Assembly (NCBI GenBank): GCA_000404785.1
Contig: ASNI01000063.1
Coordinates: 1-9,084 of the forward strand
Length of the DNA: 9,084 nucleotides
From: Cloacimonetes bacterium SCGC AAA252-N17
GTDB lineage: Bacteria > Cloacimonadota > Cloacimonadia > JGIOTU-2
Direction: 5' to 3'
Of the stretch, positions 1 to 5,792 are shown one piece after another; position 1 is the first letter of the stretch, and each line of letters starts with the position of its first letter. The notes beneath the pieces were generated by a model. That model was given only the letters and a program-made list of their open reading frames with translations. It searched no databases and was not told the origin of the DNA. A program made the translations under genes and the position numbers.

Positions 1-2
1 TG

Positions 3-95
3 CCTGCTCCGTTGAATCTTTTTTCTATTCAACTGGAGTTAGTTGCTAAAAATCTTTTGCCAAAAAATGCAAGGATTTTAGAATTAAGTGACTAA
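3..95 (+). CDS. Possible 3' end of an unidentified CDS running in from the left
   Basis: Frame 3 is open from the window edge to TAA at 93-95 and reads about 30 residues ending in ARILELSD. The composition (alternating hydrophobic and charged residues, few rare codons) looks protein-like, and the other two forward frames stop earlier (TGA near 13, TAA near 47). No motif is recognisable, so no function can be given. A 30-codon open stretch could occur by chance, so this call depends on whether the frame continues upstream of the window. Confidence 0.35.
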   Translation, partial: PAPLNLFSIQLELVAKNLLPKNARILELSD

Positions 96-280
96 AGATG
101 TTTCCATCTGTTTTATATTTTTTTATTTCATGCACAAGTTTATGAATGATACAGGGATACCCCCAAAAATTTGGTACACATTTTCTGTAGAGCCCATGAA
201 TAAATGGATTACGAAATATTTTAAGTGGGAAATTACTACTCAATTTTGTTTCGGAAACCTAAAATAAAAAAAGGGATGTC

Positions 281-325
281 ATTCTCGATAGTCCTCCGCC
301 ATCTGGCGGATTGGGGATCGGGAAT
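281..325. repeat. Long imperfect hairpin (dispersed palindrome type)
   Basis: The inner arms TCCGCCA (295-301) and TGGCGGA (304-310) are perfectly complementary around a 2-nt loop. The outer arms ATTCTCGAT (281-289) and ATCGGGAAT (317-325) pair at 8 of 9 positions, with the exception a possible G-U in RNA. The motif order (TGTCATTCT, hairpin, GGAATCT) resembles palindromic repeats dispersed in many bacterial genomes. That resemblance is my inference, since only one copy is visible here. No T-tract follows, so it is not a standard terminator. Confidence 0.5.
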
Positions 326-333
326 CTATTATG

Positions 334-359
334 CATTCCCAAGCTGGGGCTTGGGAATG
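334..359. repeat. Perfect 11-bp hairpin with 4-nt loop
   Basis: CATTCCCAAGC (334-344) and GCTTGGGAATG (349-359) are perfect reverse complements separated by TGGG. It lies 8 bases after the preceding hairpin and inside the 157-383 fold-back. A T-run (369-375) begins 9 nt after the stem, too far for a canonical rho-independent terminator on the plus strand. It is probably a dispersed REP-like palindrome, though a weak terminator role cannot be excluded. Confidence 0.6.
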
Positions 360-448
360 AGAGGAGAATTTTTTTGGGGGTATGCATGGTTTATGAATGA
401 TAACATTGACAACCATCCCTTTTTCTAAGAATTCATCTCTCAATTATT

Positions 449-1225
449 ATGAAAGTTCGAGTTTTAGCAAGCGGAAGTAAAGGAAACTGCATTCTGGTTT
501 CCAGTCAGGAATCAGCAATACTGGTTGATGCAGGACTGAGCTTGAAGCGTCTCAAAGAGATACTTTTTGACATAGATTTCCCAATTCAGAATATTCAAGC
601 TGTCATTATTTCTCATGAGCATTCGGATCATATAAAAGGTGCTGGAGCTGTGGTTCGCCACCTTGGAATTCCTTTATATGTGAATGAAAGTACATACATA
701 GCAGGCGAAAGTCGGTTTGGTCGTATCAGAGAGGTAAATTTTTTCGAAAATGGGACACGATTCACCATGCAGAATTTTTTGATCGAACCCTTTTCCGTTC
801 CTCATGATAGTGCTGATAATTCCTGCTTTTTGATCTCGGAACGCAGCAATGCTTCCAAGCTAGCAGTTCTTACGGACCTCGGTTATCCGACTAAGCTGGT
901 CAAACAGAAAATGAAGAGTCCAAGCACTATCATCCTAGAAAGTAATCACGATATTGATATGCTCATTAATGGTTCCTATGCATGGTGGCTCAAGCAGCGT
1001 GTCAAGGGCAAGAATGGACATCTTTCAAACCTGCAGGCATCCGAGCTTGTTGACGAAATCCTACATGATGGCTTGAAGAATATTGTACTTGCTCATCTCA
1101 GTGAGACAAATAACGAACCGGAGCTTGCGTATTCAGCAATGAAAAGATTTCTTGCGAGTAAAAAAGCAAAGTGCAACTTGTTTGTTGCAGGGCAGCATCA
1201 GCCCACAGAATGGATCGAGGTGTAG
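449..1225 (+). CDS. MBL-fold metallohydrolase, WalJ/YycJ-like
   Basis: A 258-residue protein of the metallo-beta-lactamase fold, cytoplasmic with no signal peptide. It begins MKVRVLASGSKGN, the usual first strand of this family. The dinuclear metal site is visible: HEHSDH at 56-61, H119 within VPHDSAD, D143 within TDLG, H167 within LESNHD, and H216 within HLSETNNEP. GHLSN at 190-194 follows the conserved LKQRVKG stretch. The LESNHD, GHLSN and HLSxxNNxP set is characteristic of the YycJ/WalJ group, which in Bacilli accompanies the WalKR cell-wall regulators; those genes are absent here. The group is thought to include nucleases or phosphodiesterases, but the substrate is not established. ATG at 449 has no clear SD. 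The next gene starts 1 nt after the stop, so the two are probably co-transcribed. Confidence 0.93.
   Translation: MKVRVLASGSKGNCILVSSQESAILVDAGLSLKRLKEILFDIDFPIQNIQAVIISHEHSDHIKGAGAVVRHLGIPLYVNESTYIAGESRFGRIREVNFFENGTRFTMQNFLIEPFSVPHDSADNSCFLISERSNASKLAVLTDLGYPTKLVKQKMKSPSTIILESNHDIDMLINGSYAWWLKQRVKGKNGHLSNLQASELVDEILHDGLKNIVLAHLSETNNEPELAYSAMKRFLASKKAKCNLFVAGQHQPTEWIEV
1217..1222 (+). promoter_or_regulatory. Ribosome binding site fixing a TTG start for the antiporter
   Basis: GAGGTG lies at the very end of the hydrolase gene and overlaps its last codons. It is followed, 4-6 nt on, by TTG at 1227 (TTG ATA CCA). This places the antiporter start at 1227 and gives a 315-residue protein with the usual family N-terminus. 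The in-frame TTG at 1152 would add 25 polar residues before the first membrane helix. Confidence 0.7.
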
Positions 1226-1226
1226 A

Positions 1227-2174
1227 TTGATACCATATATTCTGCTTGTGGTTGCCTTTGTGTTGCTTGCAAAGGGTGCGGATTTTTTCATTGAAGGCGC
1301 ATCGAGCATTGCACAATATCTCAGAGTTTCGCCACTCTTTATTGGTTTGAGCATTGCAGCGATCGGCACAAGTGCGCCGGAAGCAGCAGTAAGTATAAAG
1401 GCGTCACTTGCAGGCGTAAATGGTATTGCTTTCGGAAATGTAGTAGGCAGCAATATTGCGAACATCTGTCTTGCGATCGGTATTGCTGCGTTGATCAAAC
1501 CCCTTCATTTTGAGAGCAGCACCATCAGAAAAGAAAATCCCTTCATGATCATCATCACTATTCTTATGATGCTTTTTGTGATAAATTTTTCATCTCAAAA
1601 AACAGGTTTTGTGGTTGTATCTCGTATAGAAGGAATTATATTCCTGTTGCTTTTTATCGGTTTTCTTTTTTATTTATACCGCATGGCGAAGCAGGATCGC
1701 AAAGAGAATCATGATAATGTAGAATTGCAATCCCCGCTTTTTAAAAATTTATTTCTAACAATTTTGGGCGGAGCATCCATTGCGTACGGTGGGCATCTTG
1801 CAGTAGAGAATGCAACTAAAATTGCTGCTTTGTGGGGTGTGAGCGATAAGGTCATCGGAATGTCTGTTGTTGCGCTGGGAACCTCGATACCGGAGATAGT
1901 AACTTCGATCGTGGCAGTCATAAAAGGCAAGGTCTCGATCGCAATTGGGAATATTGTAGGCAGTAATATTTTCAATATTTTGTTCGTCCTTGGTATTGCT
2001 TCAACAATAAAACCTATAGAGCTTGGTTCGGATGTAGTGAGGGATGCGGCTGTATGTCTTTTCGTTTCGCTGCTGTTTTTTGCCTTTTCACGATTTCTCA
2101 AAAGTATCGGGCGTATTCAGGGTTTTACCCTCATTGCCATCTACGTTGTGTATATATTTTTCCTTTTCAAATAG
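1227..2174 (+). CDS. Calcium/sodium antiporter (YrbG/CaCA family)
   Basis: A 315-residue integral membrane protein with about ten predicted helices and the inverted two-fold repeat of the Ca2+/cation antiporter superfamily. It probably extrudes Ca2+ in exchange for Na+ or H+ across the cytoplasmic membrane. The first alpha repeat has GTSAPE at 47-52 and GNVVGSNIANI at 70-80; the second has GTSIPE at 218-223 and GNIVGSNIFNI at 241-251. The glutamates E52 and E223 are the expected ion ligands. A polar cytoplasmic loop at about 153-170 separates the halves. N250 sits where K+-dependent exchangers carry an Asp, which argues against K+ co-transport. Length is normal for the family. The TTG start is chosen from GAGGTG just upstream, and the 1-nt gap from the previous stop suggests translational coupling. 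Confidence 0.92.
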   Translation: MIPYILLVVAFVLLAKGADFFIEGASSIAQYLRVSPLFIGLSIAAIGTSAPEAAVSIKASLAGVNGIAFGNVVGSNIANICLAIGIAALIKPLHFESSTIRKENPFMIIITILMMLFVINFSSQKTGFVVVSRIEGIIFLLLFIGFLFYLYRMAKQDRKENHDNVELQSPLFKNLFLTILGGASIAYGGHLAVENATKIAALWGVSDKVIGMSVVALGTSIPEIVTSIVAVIKGKVSIAIGNIVGSNIFNILFVLGIASTIKPIELGSDVVRDAAVCLFVSLLFFAFSRFLKSIGRIQGFTLIAIYVVYIFFLFK

Positions 2175-2229
2175 ATTTTATGAAATCGAGTAACTTGACG
2201 AAAAAATTACCATTCTTTTTTTCCAGAGC

Positions 2230-2234
2230 GGAGG
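2230..2234 (+). promoter_or_regulatory. Ribosome binding site fixing the TTG start of etfA
   Basis: GGAGG at 2230-2234 stands 4 nt before TTG at 2239. No in-frame ATG lies nearby, and the resulting N-terminus (IEIIQEKCIGC) matches the usual start of a ferredoxin-type module, so TTG is the likely initiator. Confidence 0.7.
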
Positions 2235-2238
2235 CAGA

Positions 2239-3420
2239 TTGATAGAAATAATTCAAGAAAAATGTATTGGTTGCAGTAAATGTATACCTGTTTGTCCATA
2301 TCAGGCAATAACACTTGTTAATAAGATAGCAGTTATTGACCTGAATGCCTGCACGCTGTGTGGAGCATGTGTGCCGGAATGTCCTGTTTATGCAATAGTA
2401 ATCGAAAAGGAGCAGGAGCAATCAGCAAATTTTACAGATTATTCAGGTGTGATGATTTTTGCAGAACAGAAAAATGGCACAGTCATGCCTATCACTTTTG
2501 AGATACTCAGCAAAGCAAAAGAGCTTGCAGATTCCCTTGAGAAAGAGGTCACAGCAGTGTTGCTTGGATATGATTTTCATGACCAAGCGGAAGGTCTTAT
2601 CCATCATGGTGCTGATAAAGTGATAGTTGTTGATGATAAATTTCTTGAGAATTTTCTTGATGAACCCTATACGCAAGCGCTTGCATATATTGTGAACAAA
2701 TACAAGCCGGAGATAGTTCTCAGCGGAGCTACTGCAATAGGTCGCTCTTTTATTCCAAGACTTGCTGTTGAACTTCAAACCGGTTTGACCGCTGACTGCA
2801 CCGATCTTGAAATCGATCCCGAAACAAAAGAGCTTATACAGACCAGACCTGCCTTTGGCGGTAATATCATGGCAAAGATTCGAACCACGAATTATCGTCC
2901 CCAAATGGCAACTGTTCGGCACAAAGTTTTTGATCCTCTGCCAAAGGATGAAACTCGAAAAGGGCAGATCATTCAGGAAAAAGTTACATTTGATGCAACT
3001 AAATTCTTGTCTAAATTTCTTAAATTTATAAAAGATGAAACTCAAAGTGTGAAAATTACTGATGCCGATATCATTGTGACAGGTGGACGCGGGATCAAAT
3101 GTGCTGAAAATTTTTCTTTGATAAAAGAGCTTGCCTCTGCACTGGGCGCTGCAATTGGCGCATCCAGAGCTGCTGTTGATGCCGGTTGGATACAGTATTC
3201 TCACCAAGTCGGGCAGACAGGTAAGACAGTCAAACCAAAGATCTATATCGCTTGTGGAGTATCCGGCGCAATTCAACATCTCGTTGGCATGCAGTCATCA
3301 GATATTATTATTGCGATCAATAAGGATAAAGATGCTCCAATCTTCAAGGTTGCAGATGTCGGCATTGTGGGCGATCTCTTTGAAGTGATCCCCCAGCTTG
3401 TAAAGCAGCTTTCTAGATAA
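2239..3420 (+). CDS. etfA: Electron transfer flavoprotein alpha subunit with N-terminal ferredoxin domain
   Basis: A 393-residue fusion protein. Residues 1-55 are a bacterial 2x[4Fe-4S] ferredoxin module with CIGCSKCIPVCP (C9, C12, C15, C19) and CTLCGACVPECP (C38, C41, C44, C48). Residues 70-240 form the EtfA N-terminal domain, with TRPAFGGNIMA at 202-212. Residues 275-393 form the FAD domain, with TGGRG at 281-285, SRAAVDAGW at 309-317, QVGQTGK at 323-329, SGAIQHLVGM at 342-351, and INKDKDAPIF leading to ADVGIVGD at 360-379. Ferredoxin-fused EtfA subunits are known from flavin-based bifurcating systems such as Acetobacterium LctC and CarE, where the clusters relay electrons. EtfA normally works as a heterodimer with EtfB and a partner dehydrogenase; neither is encoded in this window. 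All signature residues are intact. Confidence 0.95.
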   Translation: MIEIIQEKCIGCSKCIPVCPYQAITLVNKIAVIDLNACTLCGACVPECPVYAIVIEKEQEQSANFTDYSGVMIFAEQKNGTVMPITFEILSKAKELADSLEKEVTAVLLGYDFHDQAEGLIHHGADKVIVVDDKFLENFLDEPYTQALAYIVNKYKPEIVLSGATAIGRSFIPRLAVELQTGLTADCTDLEIDPETKELIQTRPAFGGNIMAKIRTTNYRPQMATVRHKVFDPLPKDETRKGQIIQEKVTFDATKFLSKFLKFIKDETQSVKITDADIIVTGGRGIKCAENFSLIKELASALGAAIGASRAAVDAGWIQYSHQVGQTGKTVKPKIYIACGVSGAIQHLVGMQSSDIIIAINKDKDAPIFKVADVGIVGDLFEVIPQLVKQLSR

Positions 3421-3449
3421 TAATTTTATGTAAAATAAAGTTGGTAACC

Positions 3450-4664
3450 ATGGAATTTACAAATGTTTTAATTGTGAAGAATGCCAAAGAGCATGGAGTG
3501 AATAATCTCTATGTGACAAATGGTAAATATTCTGATAAATCCTATGATAAGATACATGCAGATTGTACTGGTCTTGTTGCCTATCCCTCTCTTATCAATA
3601 TTCACGATCATTTAGTTGGGAACTGGGTACCGAAAGGTGCGCCAGGCAGACCTTATACAAACACAAACATCTGGGTCAAAGAACTCAACGACTCTGATCC
3701 TGTAAAAGAGCGTGATAAATACCTGAAAACACCGATGAGTCATCTTATGGAAGAAGCCGGACTGGATCTTGCAATGCTTGGTGTATATAAAAATATCTTT
3801 TCCGGCGTGACTATTATTCAGGATCACGTACCGCGCCAGAAGGACGAATACTATCAATCCTTTCCAATAAAAGTTATATCTGATTTTCAGCAGGGACATT
3901 CCATTACTGGCAAAAACTGGTGGGGTGGGGATGAGCTTTCTGAAGAGATGAAAAAAACTAGAGGGAAAATTCCCTTTATCATTCATCTGGCAGAGGGCAG
4001 CGATGATCTTTCACGAGGCGAATTTGACGAATTGGTGGAACAGGGTCTGCTTAAGAGCAATTCAATTTTTGTTCATTGTACGGCGCTTACAACAGAACAG
4101 TTTAAACAGCTTAAAGCAACTGGAGCGAGCATTGCATGGTGTCCGAACTCTAATATCTATCTGCTTGGAATTACACTGGATATTGATACTGTTCTAAAGT
4201 TGGGGATCAATATATGTCTTGGTACGGATTCGACATTATCAGGAAGTACAAATTTATTTAAAGAGATCATATACACGAAGCAGACATTCCCCGAGATTCC
4301 TAATGAAACACTTTTCAAAATGGTGACTGAAAATTCTGCAAAAGCGCTTATGCTCGATACTTATAAGGGTAAGATCGAGCCAGACGTTGATGCTAATCTG
4401 CTTCTGACCAGAATGAATAAAAAAGACCCTTACGAAAATTTTGTGACACTGAATACCTGCGGTATTGAACTGCTCATGTCTGTCGGAAAACCGATTTTCG
4501 GAAAGGTCGAATATCTGAAATATTTCTCCTGGGATGCAAAGGATTATTATCTCTTTGAATGCAATGGCAGCAAGATGTTCGTGACAGGACATCCTGAAGA
4601 TATCCTTAAAAAGATAGAAAAAAAGTTAGGATATAAAAAGCACTTTGATTATCTGCCCTTTTAA
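3450..4664 (+). CDS. Metal-dependent amidohydrolase, COG0402/TRZ-ATZ-like
   Basis: A 404-residue cytoplasmic amidohydrolase-superfamily enzyme. Visible metal and active-site elements are HDH (H52, H54) after the SLINIH strand, H179 in HLAEG, H209 in VHCTAL, and D260 in GTDSTLSGS. This is the pattern of the cytosine/guanine deaminase and chlorohydrolase branch, whose members hydrolytically deaminate or dechlorinate heterocyclic bases and pterins. The carboxylated lysine of urease-type members is not apparent. The substrate cannot be read from sequence. ATG 3450 is preferred; an in-frame TTG at 3441 would add three residues, and neither has a strong SD. The stop TAA shares its last base with the ATG of queE (TAATG), so the two are almost certainly translationally coupled. 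This raises the possibility of a substrate in deazapurine or pterin metabolism. Confidence 0.9.
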   Translation: MEFTNVLIVKNAKEHGVNNLYVTNGKYSDKSYDKIHADCTGLVAYPSLINIHDHLVGNWVPKGAPGRPYTNTNIWVKELNDSDPVKERDKYLKTPMSHLMEEAGLDLAMLGVYKNIFSGVTIIQDHVPRQKDEYYQSFPIKVISDFQQGHSITGKNWWGGDELSEEMKKTRGKIPFIIHLAEGSDDLSRGEFDELVEQGLLKSNSIFVHCTALTTEQFKQLKATGASIAWCPNSNIYLLGITLDIDTVLKLGINICLGTDSTLSGSTNLFKEIIYTKQTFPEIPNETLFKMVTENSAKALMLDTYKGKIEPDVDANLLLTRMNKKDPYENFVTLNTCGIELLMSVGKPIFGKVEYLKYFSWDAKDYYLFECNGSKMFVTGHPEDILKKIEKKLGYKKHFDYLPF

Positions 4665-5296
4665 TGGAATTATCTGAGATTTTTTATAGTTTGCAAGGGG
4701 AGTCCTCATACGCTGGACTCCCTTGTGTTTTTGTGCGCCTTGCCGGTTGCAATTTGCGCTGCACTTACTGTGATACTCAGTATGCCTATGAGCCGGAATT
4801 TACACTATCTATTGAAGATATTGTTAAAGAAGTTGAGAAATATCATCCTGTTAAACTAGTTGAAATTACCGGTGGGGAGCCGCTCCTGCAAGCTAAGTCC
4901 ATAGAGCTCATGAAGCTTTTGTTAAAAGAAAATTATGATGTTTTGCTGGAAACCAATAACTCAATTTCGTTAAAAGATGTTCCGAAAGAAGTCATTAAGA
5001 TCGTTGATTTTAAAACTCCTTCAAGCGGAATGTGCAATTCGATTTTATGGGATAACATCAAATATTTCAATGATCGGGATGAGCTGAAATTTGTAATTGA
5101 AGACAAGCAGGATTTTGATTGGTCGCTACAAATTATTGAGAAGTATGATTTGCTAAAGTATCAAATCCTATTTTCTCCAGTTTATGAAAAATTAGATAGA
5201 AAAGAATTATCTGAATGGATTTTGGAAACTAAGCTGCCTATTAGATTGAATATGCAGTTGCATAAGTTGATATGGGGGGATATTCGAAGAACGTGA
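4664..5296 (+). CDS. queE: 7-carboxy-7-deazaguanine synthase (radical SAM)
   Basis: A 210-residue radical SAM enzyme that converts 6-carboxytetrahydropterin to 7-carboxy-7-deazaguanine, the ring-contraction step of queuosine and other 7-deazaguanine pathways. The 4Fe-4S cluster binds at CNLRCTYC (C29, C33, C36), preceded by the substrate-binding SLQGES at 9-14 and FVRLAG. TGGEPL (69-74) is the SAM-binding GGE motif; DFKTPSSG (115-122), FSP (170-172) and LHKLIWG (199-205) are later family motifs. QueD, QueC and QueF are not in the window. The protein ends IWGDIRRT, whereas relatives usually end with a short RGV-like tail. The last codons and the stop lie inside a tandem-repeat array, so the natural C-terminus appears to have been replaced by a few residues. 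The motifs needed for activity are intact. Confidence 0.95.
   Translation: MELSEIFYSLQGESSYAGLPCVFVRLAGCNLRCTYCDTQYAYEPEFTLSIEDIVKEVEKYHPVKLVEITGGEPLLQAKSIELMKLLLKENYDVLLETNNSISLKDVPKEVIKIVDFKTPSSGMCNSILWDNIKYFNDRDELKFVIEDKQDFDWSLQIIEKYDLLKYQILFSPVYEKLDRKELSEWILETKLPIRLNMQLHKLIWGDIRRT
4694..4725 (+). repeat. Hairpin inside the 5' end of queE
   Basis: CAAGGGGAGTCC (4694-4705) and GGACTCCCTTG (4715-4725) are complementary over 11 pairs with one bulged G and a 9-nt loop. The stem begins 30 nt into the coding region and covers codons 11-21. In an mRNA it would be stable enough to affect early elongation or ribosome loading, but it may only reflect codon choice for the conserved QGES and LPCVF stretches. 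Confidence 0.5.
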
Positions 5297-5327
5297 AGCG
5301 TGAAGCGTAGAGCGTGGAGCGAGCGGC
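5286..5327 (+). repeat. Left heptamer array (six degenerate 7-bp units)
   Basis: Six consecutive 7-bp units run from 5286, with consensus close to GTGAAGC. Units two and three are identical GTGAAGC (5293-5299 and 5300-5306), followed by GTAGAGC, GTGGAGC and a diverged unit. The array is 26/42 G+C, well above the flanking sequence. It begins within the last codons of queE, and its second unit contains that gene's TGA. Part of it (5310-5322) is complementary to the right array (5798-5810) at 12 of 13 positions. Confidence 0.75.
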
Positions 5328-5361
5328 GAGATTTAGTTCTTGTGTAAGTTCCGAATAAATT

Positions 5362-5766
5362 TTAAAAATTTTTACACCATTTGTTTGCGCTCTTCATCAT
5401 ATTAGTTAGCATTCTACATATATGATCATATTTATCTAACAATTCTTCATATTCTGTTTTGTTGAGATAACCACATTCACAGGCGAATTCCAACCACACA
5501 ATGGTTTCAGCAGCTTCAGTATCTGAATCGCTTAGTTTGCTGACAAAATGTGCAGAATATCTACGTTTTCTCCATGCTTCGGCAATGTTACCACACACTG
5601 ATCGAGAAGAACGTCTGATCTGATCTGTCAATGAATATCTCTCTTCAATTGGCCACTTTTTCGACAAATGAAAAATGTCCATTGCTGCTTGAAAAGCTAT
5701 CTTGTATAATTCAAGATCAGAATGATCTAAAACAAGTCTTTTTCTGTTTAATTTGTTTTCAGTCAT
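5362..5766 (-). CDS. Four-helix-bundle protein, S23/23S rRNA intervening-sequence family
   Basis: A 134-residue, all-helical protein. The family core is clear: SLTDQIRRSSRSV at 45-57, then the conserved NIAEAW (60-65) with basic RKRR (66-69), then FVSKLSDSDTEAAET at 74-88 and VWLEFACECGYL at 90-101. A final helix (about 105-127) completes the bundle. Members are encoded in 23S rRNA intervening sequences of Leptospira and others. They are distantly related to the Avd accessory protein of diversity-generating retroelements; no reverse transcriptase is present here. Conserved basic residues suggest nucleic-acid binding, but the molecular role is unknown. ATG at 5766 follows a near-perfect SD. 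The gene is downstream of guaB on the same strand and could be reached by read-through. Length is typical, with no frameshift. Confidence 0.93.
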   Translation of the reverse strand: MTENKLNRKRLVLDHSDLELYKIAFQAAMDIFHLSKKWPIEERYSLTDQIRRSSRSVCGNIAEAWRKRRYSAHFVSKLSDSDTEAAETIVWLEFACECGYLNKTEYEELLDKYDHICRMLTNMMKSANKWCKNF

Positions 5767-5770
5767 TTAA

Positions 5771-5778
5771 CACCTCCT
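5771..5778 (-). promoter_or_regulatory. Strong Shine-Dalgarno of the four-helix-bundle gene
   Basis: On the minus strand AGGAGGTG precedes ATG (5764-5766) by TTAA. It is the closest match to the anti-SD consensus in the window and contrasts with the weak or absent SD of most neighbours. It fixes the start and suggests independent translation of the cassette gene. Confidence 0.8.
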
Positions 5779-5792
5779 GCTTTATGCATTTA

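Larger units (their letters stand above)
157..383. repeat. Fold-back segment bounded by 13-bp inverted repeats
   Basis: ATACCCCCAAAAA at 157-169 is the exact reverse complement of TTTTTGGGGGTAT at 371-383. The enclosed 201 bases contain two further hairpins. Just outside the arms, the same 14 bases (GTTTATGAATGATA) occur in direct orientation at 138-151 and 389-402. Nested terminal inverted repeats flanked by direct repeats resemble a small non-autonomous element (MITE-like). The direct repeat is too long and too far from the arms to be a standard target-site duplication, so composite dispersed repeats are an equal alternative. There is no transposase. Confidence 0.4.
96..448. other. Intergenic stretch with nested repeats, no convincing gene
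   Basis: About 350 bases without a credible gene. The two short open frames here (minus 46-243 and plus 225-428) have low-complexity translations and lie across repeat sequence. Their shared Phe-Trp-Gly-Tyr stretches come from the two copies of an inverted repeat rather than from a protein family. The region holds a 13-bp inverted pair (157-169 with 371-383), a 14-bp direct repeat GTTTATGAATGATA (138-151 and 389-402), and two hairpins (281-325 and 334-359). The promoter for the following gene probably lies near the right end, but I cannot identify it with confidence. Confidence 0.6.

Noticed and set aside
46..243. 65-codon minus-strand open frame at the left edge
   Set aside because: It overlaps the more plausible plus-strand tail at 3-95 and one arm of the inverted repeat, and has no SD or recognisable motif.
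360..375. Hairpin 334-359 plus T-run as a rho-independent terminator
   Set aside because: The T-run starts 9 nt after the stem rather than directly at its base, and the possible upstream gene ends about 240 nt earlier.
225..428. 67-codon plus-strand open frame before the hydrolase gene
   Set aside because: It runs across two hairpins and a repeat arm, its translation is Trp/Phe/Gly-rich with no family resemblance, and no SD is present.
406..433. TTGACA (406-411) upstream of the hydrolase as a promoter
   Set aside because: The -35 match is perfect but the best -10 candidate (AAGAAT, 15-nt spacing) is poor, and TTGACA is expected by chance in AT-rich intergenic DNA.
2180..2242. 20-codon ORF whose TGA overlaps the TTG of etfA, as a leader peptide
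   Set aside because: No SD before its ATG, no regulatory codon run, and no attenuator-like structures between it and etfA.
2443..3279. Long minus-strand open frame opposite etfA
   Set aside because: It is the antisense shadow of etfA, has a Cys/Phe-rich composition and no motif, while the plus-strand frame has a full set of family signatures.
5362..5766. Four-helix protein as the Avd component of a diversity-generating retroelement
   Set aside because: No reverse transcriptase, template repeat or C-type-lectin target gene is visible; sequence fits the S23 intervening-sequence group better.
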